Shown here one piece after another: positions 1-4,450 of a stretch of 7,056 bases of DNA. Every line of letters starts with the position of its first letter. Position 1 is the first letter of the stretch. The stretch is from Saprospiraceae bacterium (GTDB lineage: Bacteria > Bacteroidota > Bacteroidia > Chitinophagales > Saprospiraceae), in NCBI GenBank assembly GCA_015494245.1, contig WGBN01000016.1, forward strand, positions 1 through 7,056. Reading direction: 5' to 3'. The translations under genes and the position numbers were made by a program. Under the pieces are notes generated by a model, which saw nothing but the letters and a program-made list of their open reading frames with translations, was not told the DNA's origin and made no database searches.

Positions 1-1
1 C

Positions 2-361
2 CTCCTAAGCATCCTCATCCTCGCCGGCTCATCAAGGGAGTTGCTGCTGTGGAGCGCCTATGAAATCTGGCAGGGAGAAATCGAAGCCCGCTTCTGCATC
101 AACAAAGCCTGGCCTGAAAAACACTGCCACGGCAAGTGCCACCTGATGAAAGCCCTCAAAGAAGAAAATCCCTCCGAAAAACAACCCCTCCCATCGCCCA
201 AGCCCCCCTCCGAAAGACAAATCAACTGGCTGCACCTCCTTACAACATTCGCCTTTCGGCAAATGCGGATGCAGCCTCAAAAACGGGAAAACATCCCATA
301 CATCCCACCCCACAGCCGCGCACATCTGCCGGATATTTTCCACCCGCCCCAGGCAGGGTAG
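2..361 (+). CDS. Small Cys/His-motif protein, 5' end missing
   Basis: The frame is open from the window edge to a TAG at 359-361 and gives 119 visible residues; the true start lies outside the window. The first residues (LLSILILAG) look like the end of a hydrophobic N-terminal segment, so the protein is probably exported or membrane-anchored. A Cys at 95-97 is followed by N-K-x-W-P-E and then HCHGKCH (122-142). This CxN(K/R)xxPExxCxGKCxLxK pattern recurs, to my recollection, in small uncharacterised Bacteroidota proteins of about 110-130 residues. The tail is polar and rich in Pro, Lys and Gln. Three Cys and three nearby His could bind a metal or haem, but that is inference and no function is established. 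The gene faces cysN tail to tail across a repeat-filled gap. Other frames here (including a minus-strand one at 32-412) lack any recognisable motif. I am fairly confident the gene is real and not confident of any role. Confidence 0.6.
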   Translation, partial: LLSILILAGSSRELLLWSAYEIWQGEIEARFCINKAWPEKHCHGKCHLMKALKEENPSEKQPLPSPKPPSERQINWLHLLTTFAFRQMRMQPQKRENIPYIPPHSRAHLPDIFHPPQAG

Positions 362-362
362 C

Positions 363-490
363 ATCAACTTGAACGGGCTTAAAACCCTGTTAGATTGAGC
401 TTGCCGAAACACGCGTCATCTGTCAGGCTGAGCTTGTCGAAGCCCGCGTCATCCGCGGTCTATCAAGTTCTGCAGGCAGGTTCTATCAAG
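363..490. repeat. Composite intergenic repeat, copy 1
   Basis: The block is made of four modules that recur in the same order at 618-748. They are ATCAACTTGAACGG(G)CTTAAAACCC (363-386), AGATTGAGCTTGCCGAAA (392-409), a 37-bp module at 412-448 with the core GGCTGAGCTTGTCGAAGCC, and CAGGCAGGTTCTATCAAG (473-490). The 37-bp module is identical base for base to 683-719. Its core can fold as GCTT-GTCG-AAGC (432-443), a 4-bp stem with a tetraloop. AACTTGA near the left edge (366-372) is inverted as TCAAGTT at 463-469. The TGAGCTTGTCGAAG motif is one I recognise as a common dispersed intergenic repeat in Bacteroidota. No transposase accompanies it here. Confidence 0.8.
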
Positions 491-541
491 CCCTATTGGC
501 AAGGCAGAAGGCGGGCTGAACAGGGCCACCCGCGCCCCCGA

Positions 542-587
542 CCCCTAAAGGGGCGCCCCTTCGACTCCGCTACGCTCCGCTCAGGGG
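542..587. repeat. CCCCT/AGGGG hairpin cluster
   Basis: Four alternating arms, CCCCT (542-546), AGGGG (549-553), CCCCT (556-560) and AGGGG (583-587), can pair in more than one way. AAGGGGCGCCCCTT at 548-561 is a perfect 14-bp palindrome. The 556-587 pair encloses TTCGACTCCGC-type sequence that itself contains near-repeats (CTCCGCTACGCTCCGCTC). This TTCGACTCCGCTCAGGGG type of element is familiar from intergenic DNA of Bacteroidota and some other phyla. It separates the two composite repeat copies. It could act as a bidirectional transcription stop between convergent genes, although no T-tract follows any stem. Confidence 0.6.
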
Positions 588-617
588 ACGCTCCCGCCTC
601 CTTTGGAAAATGGGGTA

Positions 618-784
618 TCAACTTGAACGGCTTAAAACCCGCGGGAACCCGCGTCATCTGTCAGATTGAGCTTGCCGAAATCCGCGTCATCTGTCAGGCT
701 GAGCTTGTCGAAGCCCGCGCCTGCCTGCTGCAGGCAGGTTCTATCAAGTTCTACAGGCAAGTCCTACAGGCAGGTTCTATCAAG
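618..784. repeat. Composite intergenic repeat, copy 2, with internal duplications
   Basis: This is the second copy of the block at 363-490, with the same module order. It has expanded internally. First, 650-682 and 683-715 are tandem copies of a 33-bp unit (CGCGTCATCTGTCAG followed by a TGAGCTTG-CGAA core) that differ at 5 positions. Second, the 18-bp module CAGGCAGGTTCTATCAAG occurs twice, at 731-748 and 767-784, and is identical to 473-490. At 720-738 a perfect 9-bp inverted repeat (CCTGCCTGC / GCAGGCAGG) surrounds a single T. AACTTGA at 620-626 is inverted as TCAAGTT at 744-750 and 780-786. The second GCTT-GTCG-AAGC hairpin core is at 703-714. Confidence 0.8.
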
Positions 785-827
785 TTACGTTTGTCACGCG
801 TCACGTTCGTCACGTTCATCACGTCAA
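785..827. repeat. Short tandem repeat, 9-bp unit
   Basis: The stretch divides into TTACGTTTG, TCACGCG, TCACGTTCG, TCACGTTCA and TCACGTCAA. That is four 9-bp units and one shortened 7-bp unit around the core TCACGTTC. It continues directly from the last TATCAAG module of the composite repeat and leads into the 7-bp array. No function is evident. Confidence 0.6.
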
Positions 828-833
828 AACCAA

Positions 834-889
834 CGATACACGATACACGATAAACAATAAACCAAACACTAAACACCAAACACTCAACC
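834..889. repeat. Heptamer array next to the cysN stop codon
   Basis: Eight consecutive 7-mers can be laid out without gaps: CGATACA, CGATACA, CGATAAA, CAATAAA, CCAAACA, CTAAACA, CCAAACA and CTCAACC. The array ends one base before the cysN stop codon complement (891-893). On the cysN strand it reads as units of the GTTTAGT / GTTTGGT kind, akin to the GTTTAGC units between cysD and cysN. Unlike that element it has no inverted partner, so it should not form a strong hairpin. It resembles in kind the heptanucleotide STRR sequences known from cyanobacteria. Confidence 0.7.
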
Positions 890-890
890 C

Positions 891-2138
891 TCATATAACC
901 ATCCCCGCCGCCACCGTCTGATGTGTCGCCTCGTCTATGAGAATGACGCTACCCGTGATGCGATTGCGGCTATAGGGGTCCACGAAAAGGGGTTGCGTTG
1001 TGCGCAGGCTGATGCGGGCTACGTCGTTCATTTTAATTTCGCGATCGTCGAGATTGCGGTGCAGGGTATTGATATCCATTTTATAGCGAATCTCTTTGAC
1101 CAGGCAGCGAGCCGTGCGGGTGGTGTGTTGGATGATGTACTTGCCGCGCAGGCGCAGGGGCTTGTTGTCAAACCAGCAGATCATCAGGTCTAAGTCCTGG
1201 GTAACCTCCGGCACGTTGTTGGGGCGCACAATCATATCGCCACGGCTGAGGTCCAGCTCGTTTTCTAAGCGTATGACCACCGACATGGGCGGGTAGGCCT
1301 CCTCCACTTCGCCGTCATAAGTGTCTATGGCTTCGATCTTCGAGCTAAAGCCCGAGGGCAACAGCATCACCTCATCGCCCTTCTTGAAAATACCTCCGGC
1401 AACCCGCCCCGCATAACCGCGGTAATCGTGAAACTCATCCGTGTTGGGGCGTATCACCAACTGCACGGGAAAGCGGCAGTCAATAAAGTTGTAATCGGAA
1501 GCGATGTGGACGTTCTCCAAATAATAGATGAGCGTAGGCCCCTCATACCAGGACATGTTTTCGGAGCGATGCACCACATTGTCGCCCTTTAGGGCCGAGA
1601 TGGGGATGTAGGAGACGTCCTTCACATCTAATTTGGCCGCAAAGGCTTCGAACTCATCCCTCAGTTTTTCATAGACCTCTTCGCTGTAATCCACCAAATC
1701 CATCTTGTTGATACAGACGAGCAGGTGGGGAATTTGCAAAAGCGAGGCAATGATGGCGTGCCGGCGCGTTTGCTCCAGCATACCTTTGCGGGCATCCATG
1801 AGGATGAGCGCCACATTGGCCGTAGAAGCCCCCGTTACCATGTTGCGGGTGTACTGAATGTGCCCGGGCGTATCGGCAATGATAAACTTGCGCTTGGGGG
1901 TGGAGAAGTAGCGATAAGCCACATCTATGGTAATGCCCTGTTCGCGCTCGGCCTTCAACCCATCGGTCAGCAGCGCGAGATTCACTTCTTCTTCGCCACG
2001 CCGCTTGCTGCTCTTCTCAATGGCCTCGTACTGGTCCTGATGAATGGCCTTGCTGTCATACAACAAACGCCCGATGAGCGTGCTCTTGCCGTCATCTACA
2101 CTGCCGGCGGTGGTGAAGCGTAGTAGTTCTGTGTGCAT
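891..2138 (-). CDS. cysN: Sulfate adenylyltransferase subunit 1 (GTPase), CysN
   Basis: CysN is the GTPase subunit of ATP sulfurylase; GTP hydrolysis drives CysD to form adenylyl sulfate (APS) from ATP and sulfate in the cytosol. The 415-residue protein has the full translation-factor G domain: P-loop GSVDDGKST (12-20), switch I with EREQGITIDVAYRYF (64-78), DTPGH (89-93) and NKMD (144-147). EF-Tu-like beta-barrel domains follow (for example RPNTDEFHDYRGYAGRVAGG). There is no C-terminal APS kinase domain, so it is not a NodQ-type fusion; a separate cysC lies two genes upstream. The ATG at 2136-2138 opens the usual N-terminus (LLRFTTAGSVDDGKST). No Shine-Dalgarno sequence is visible, which is common in Bacteroidota. 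A 90-bp gap holding a heptamer hairpin separates it from cysD, and a second heptamer array abuts its stop codon. Confidence 0.96.
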   Translation of the reverse strand: MHTELLRFTTAGSVDDGKSTLIGRLLYDSKAIHQDQYEAIEKSSKRRGEEEVNLALLTDGLKAEREQGITIDVAYRYFSTPKRKFIIADTPGHIQYTRNMVTGASTANVALILMDARKGMLEQTRRHAIIASLLQIPHLLVCINKMDLVDYSEEVYEKLRDEFEAFAAKLDVKDVSYIPISALKGDNVVHRSENMSWYEGPTLIYYLENVHIASDYNFIDCRFPVQLVIRPNTDEFHDYRGYAGRVAGGIFKKGDEVMLLPSGFSSKIEAIDTYDGEVEEAYPPMSVVIRLENELDLSRGDMIVRPNNVPEVTQDLDLMICWFDNKPLRLRGKYIIQHTTRTARCLVKEIRYKMDINTLHRNLDDREIKMNDVARISLRTTQPLFVDPYSRNRITGSVILIDEATHQTVAAGMVI

Positions 2139-2150
2139 TATGTATTTTGT

Positions 2151-2228
2151 TGAGCGTTGAGCGTTTAGCGTTTAGCGTTTAGCGTAAGCGCCAACACTCA
2201 ACGCTAAACACTAAACGCTAAACAAACA
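2151..2228. repeat. Inverted heptamer array forming a long hairpin between cysD and cysN
   Basis: Five 7-mers at 2151-2185 (TGAGCGT twice, then TTAGCGT three times) face five inverted 7-mers at 2194-2228 (ACACTCA, ACGCTAA, ACACTAA, ACGCTAA, ACAAACA) across 8 bases. The inner 23 bases (2163-2185 against 2201-2223) match at 22 positions. In the minus-strand mRNA the one mismatch becomes a G-U pair, so the whole stem can close around a 15-nt loop. Because both arms are 7-bp periodic, they could also pair in shifted registers. The hairpin fills most of the cysD-cysN gap and ends 24 bases before the cysN ATG. No T-tract follows it, so it is not a classical intrinsic terminator. It may stabilise cysCD mRNA, mark a processing site or lower cysN output. 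Confidence 0.85.
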
Positions 2229-3128
2229 TCAAAAATATCCCTCCTTCTTCCGGTCCTCCATAGAGGTTTCCGAGCGTTTGTCGTCGGCCCGGGCGCCTCG
2301 TTCGGTGATGCGGGTGGTGGCGATTTCTTCGATGACTTTTTCCAGCGTATCGGCCTCGGAGAGCACGGCGCCGGTACAGGTCATGTCGCCTATGGTTCGG
2401 AAGCGGACTTTATAGGTAGCGGGAGTTTCTTCCGGTTTCTTTTGCAGGTATTCCGAATCGGCCAGTAGCACGCCGTTGCGCTTGATGCAGGGGCGTTCGT
2501 GTGCGAAGTAAAGCGAGGGCAGGGGTACCTGCTCGCGATGCAGGTACTGCCAGACATCCAGCTCCGTCCAGTTGCTGATGGGGAAGACGCGGAAGTGCTC
2601 GCCCACCTGTTTTTTGGCATTGAACAAATTCCACAGCTCCGGCCGCTGGTTTTTGGGGTCCCATTGGCCAAACTCGTCGCGGTGCGAGAAGAAGCGCTCT
2701 TTGGCGCGTGCCTTTTCCTCATCTCTGCGGCCGCCGCCGAGGGCAGCATCGAAGCCGTGCTTTTCGATGGCTTCGAGGAGCACAGCCGTTTGCAAGCCGT
2801 TGCGGCTGGCGTGGATGCCCCTTTCCTCATGCACAAGCCCGCGGTCAATGGCATCCTGCACGGAAGCTACGATGAGCCGCAGCTTCCACTTTTCCACCAA
2901 CTCATCCCGAAAGGCGATGGTCTCCGGAAAATTGTGCCCCGTATCCACATGCAAAAGCGGAAAAGGCAGGCGGGCCGGATAAAAGGCCTTGCGGGCCAGG
3001 TATAGCATGAGGATGGAATCCTTTCCCCCCGAAAACATCAGCACCGGATTCTCAAACTGAGCTGCCACCTCGCGTATGACGAATATGGACTCTGCCTCCA
3101 GCTCCTTCAAATGGTCTAATTGATACAT
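2229..3128 (-). CDS. cysD: Sulfate adenylyltransferase subunit 2, CysD
   Basis: CysD is the catalytic ATP pyrophosphatase subunit of ATP sulfurylase and works with CysN to make APS. The 299-residue length is normal. The PP-loop SGGKDS is at residues 33-38, followed by LHVDTGHNFPET, then the conserved GGGRRDEEKARAKERFFSHR and FPISNWTELDVWQYL segments typical of the family. The C-terminus (TRITERGARADDKRSETSMEDRKKEGYF region, given here as its start TRITERGARADD and end MEDRKKEGYF) is also the usual one. The ATG at 3126-3128 lies inside the end of cysC, an overlap of 13 bases, which implies translational coupling. A hairpin-forming repeat separates it from cysN downstream. No frameshift or missing key residue is seen. 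Confidence 0.97.
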   Translation of the reverse strand: MYQLDHLKELEAESIFVIREVAAQFENPVLMFSGGKDSILMLYLARKAFYPARLPFPLLHVDTGHNFPETIAFRDELVEKWKLRLIVASVQDAIDRGLVHEERGIHASRNGLQTAVLLEAIEKHGFDAALGGGRRDEEKARAKERFFSHRDEFGQWDPKNQRPELWNLFNAKKQVGEHFRVFPISNWTELDVWQYLHREQVPLPSLYFAHERPCIKRNGVLLADSEYLQKKPEETPATYKVRFRTIGDMTCTGAVLSEADTLEKVIEEIATTRITERGARADDKRSETSMEDRKKEGYF

Positions 3129-3718
3129 ATCTTGCGTTCGCTAATCACTTTTTGAAACAAGGCCTCCACCGAGTCCTCTATGCTTAACTTGTCGGTATCC
3201 AGGATTAAAAAGGGCCGCAACGGCTCTTCGTAAGGAGCGTCAATGCCCGTAAACTGCTTGATCTCCCCCCGACGCGCCTTGGCATACAGCCCCTTGACAT
3301 CCCGCTCTTCGCAAACCTCCAGCGGGGCTTTGACGAAGATCTCGAGAAAATCCTCTTCGCCTATGATCTCACGAGCCATTTGCCGGATAGCCCGCGTAGG
3401 GCTGATGAAAGAGCAAATAGCGATGAGGCCGGAGTTTACATACAGCTTGGCGACCTCAGCTATGCGCCGGATGTTTTCGTGTCGGTCTTCGGGAGAAAAC
3501 CCCAGATTGGCATTGATGCCGCTGCGGATGTTGTCGCCATCGAGCACCTGAGCGAAATATCCCTCCTCAAACAGACGCCTCTCCAGGGCAGCCGCTATGG
3601 TGCTTTTGCCCGAGCCCGAAAGGCCCGTCAGCCACAAAACACAGGCGCGCTGGCCGAGGCGTTTTTCCCGCTCTACCCGGCTCAAAAGACGGTCGTATAT
3701 GGGGTGTATGTTCGACAT
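3116..3718 (-). CDS. cysC: Adenylylsulfate kinase, CysC
   Basis: CysC phosphorylates APS with ATP at the 3'-OH to give PAPS, the sulfuryl donor for assimilatory reduction and for sulfotransferases. With the start used here it has 200 residues. The P-loop GLSGSGKS is at 32-39, followed by LDGDNIRSGINANLGFS (59-75), EDRHENIRR (77-85), CSFISP (102-107, with the conserved Ser at 106) and the lid motif KGLYAKAR (142-149). I chose the ATG at 3716-3718 because MSNIHPIYDRLL is the familiar family N-terminus and GGAG lies 9 bases upstream. The frame continues upstream to TTG/ATG codons at 3791-3796 and would add 26 atypical residues, but those codons fall at the candidate promoter. The 3' end overlaps cysD by 13 bases. 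A 134-bp gap, or 3719-3852, separates it from the nusG paralogue. Confidence 0.95.
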   Translation of the reverse strand: MSNIHPIYDRLLSRVEREKRLGQRACVLWLTGLSGSGKSTIAAALERRLFEEGYFAQVLDGDNIRSGINANLGFSPEDRHENIRRIAEVAKLYVNSGLIAICSFISPTRAIRQMAREIIGEEDFLEIFVKAPLEVCEERDVKGLYAKARRGEIKQFTGIDAPYEEPLRPFLILDTDKLSIEDSVEALFQKVISERKICIN

Positions 3719-3736
3719 TTTGCAGGGCTCCGCCGA

Positions 3737-3757
3737 CGATCTGTCGGGGGCAGATCG
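3737..3757 (-). promoter_or_regulatory. Small hairpin in the cysC leader
   Basis: CGATCTG (3737-3743) and CAGATCG (3751-3757) form a perfect 7-bp inverted repeat around a 7-base loop (TCGGGGG). It starts 18 bases upstream of the cysC ATG and sits at the predicted 5' end of the cysC mRNA. A competing 5-bp stem is possible at 3733-3747 (CCGAC / GTCGG around GATCT). Two exclusive folds so close to the start could tune translation. It matches no riboswitch I can recognise. Confidence 0.35.
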
Positions 3758-3765
3758 CGCTTTCA

Positions 3766-3797
3766 CAAATAAATTTTTCAAAATGTCGCGCATCAAA
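3766..3797 (-). promoter_or_regulatory. Candidate Bacteroidota-type promoter for cysCDN
   Basis: Read on the minus strand, TTTG (3794-3797) is followed after 20 bases by TTTATTTG (3766-3773). The known Bacteroidota vegetative consensus is TTTG, about 19-21 bases, then TAnnTTTG; the downstream box differs from it at one fixed position. A start site a few bases downstream, around 3758-3762, would place the mRNA 5' end at the leader hairpin and about 40 bases ahead of the cysC ATG. This fits the large gap between the nusG paralogue and cysC and suggests cysC-cysD-cysN can be transcribed on its own. Confidence 0.4.
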
Positions 3798-3852
3798 AAA
3801 CGCTACATTTTGTTTGGGGCTCTATGTACTGCAAGCCTCTTTTCAGTGGCTT

Positions 3853-4419
3853 CTAAATCCTTTCCAGGTCCTCTTTCGGAATCTCAATGGCGATGTTTTG
3901 ATCCAAGTCTTCCAGGCGAATGACAAAAACGTGCTTGTTCTTTTGCCTCGCCAGAACACCTTGCTGATTCATAAAAGGACCTCTCACCACCCGCACGCGG
4001 TCGCCCACCTGCAGGTTTTGGTTGAACAAAAATACGCCATACTCGGTTTGCCCGAGAATGTAACGCAGCAAATCTATTTCCCGCTCCGGAATGCACAGCA
4101 AATTTTTGCGCACCCGCAAAAAACCCTTGACCTTTTCCGTTTGCAAAACGGGAATGTATTCATCACTTACAATCTTCACAAAGACATAGCCGGGAATCAA
4201 AGGCTGCTCCACCAGCCTGGGCTTCTGCTTGCGGTAATGCTTCATCTTCTTCTGCAAGGGCAAATAAGTCTCTATACGCTTTTTTGCCAAAAGCCCTGCC
4301 GCCATCTTCTCACACTTCACTTCTACCCAAACGGCAAACCACCTCCGCTCCGTATCGTGCAGATGATTCTCGGGATACAGATAAGAACGCCTTTCTGTCT
4401 GTTTGCCGCGTTGTGTCAT
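3853..4419 (-). CDS. NusG-family antiterminator, UpxY/RfaH-like
   Basis: This is a specialised NusG paralogue of 188 residues. The NGN domain runs from about residue 25 to 120, with the usual opening RRWFAVWVEVKCEKM (25-39), KRIETYLPLQKK (47-58) and the segment PLIPGYVFVKI (73-83). A KOW domain follows, with VGDRVRVVRGPF (138-149) and the Gly of NQQGVLA. Paralogues of this type (UpxY in Bacteroides, RfaH in Proteobacteria) bind RNA polymerase and carry it through long polysaccharide operons; here that role is inferred from similarity and from the sugar genes upstream. The first 22 residues are an extension not needed for the NGN fold, so a later start is possible. It follows the dehydrogenase by 31 bases, with no promoter seen between them, and probably belongs to the same transcript. 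Such genes more often stand first in their operon, so this position is unusual. Confidence 0.85.
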   Translation of the reverse strand: MTQRGKQTERRSYLYPENHLHDTERRWFAVWVEVKCEKMAAGLLAKKRIETYLPLQKKMKHYRKQKPRLVEQPLIPGYVFVKIVSDEYIPVLQTEKVKGFLRVRKNLLCIPEREIDLLRYILGQTEYGVFLFNQNLQVGDRVRVVRGPFMNQQGVLARQKNKHVFVIRLEDLDQNIAIEIPKEDLERI

Positions 4420-4450
4420 GGGGTTTAGGTTTTTTGGGTAACTTACTTTC

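Larger units (their letters stand above)
362..890. other. Gene-free intergenic region filled with repeats
   Basis: This gap of 529 bases lies between the convergent 3' ends of the small plus-strand gene and cysN. The plus-strand frames at 395-853 and 666-860 run straight through direct repeats, translate to repeated Ser/Leu/Pro-rich strings such as VRLSLSKPAS and match no family I know, so I do not call them genes. No tRNA or other RNA gene was recognised. The order from left to right is composite block 1 (363-490), a CCCCT/AGGGG hairpin cluster (542-587), composite block 2 (618-784), a 9-bp periodic stretch (785-827) and a 7-bp periodic array (834-889). No classical terminator with a T-tract is visible for either converging gene; the hairpin-rich repeats may do that job. 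Confidence 0.75.

Noticed and set aside
395..860. Two plus-strand open frames in the repeat region
   Set aside because: They consist of translated direct repeats in changing register (VRLSLSKPAS repeated), have no family likeness, and have no plausible start context.
363..889. A CRISPR array in the repeat region
   Set aside because: Repeat units differ in length (37, 33, 18, 9 and 7 bases), spacers are irregular or absent, and no cas gene is present.
3719..3796. A 26-residue N-terminal extension of CysC from TTG/ATG at 3791-3796
   Set aside because: The extension does not resemble the family, while MSNIHPIYDRLL at the internal ATG does. GGAG lies 9 bases before that ATG, and the upstream codons overlap the promoter-like signal.
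3833..3852. AAGCC/GGCTT inverted repeat just after the nusG-paralogue stop as a terminator
   Set aside because: The stem has only 5 bp with a 10-base loop and is not followed by a T-tract on the minus strand.
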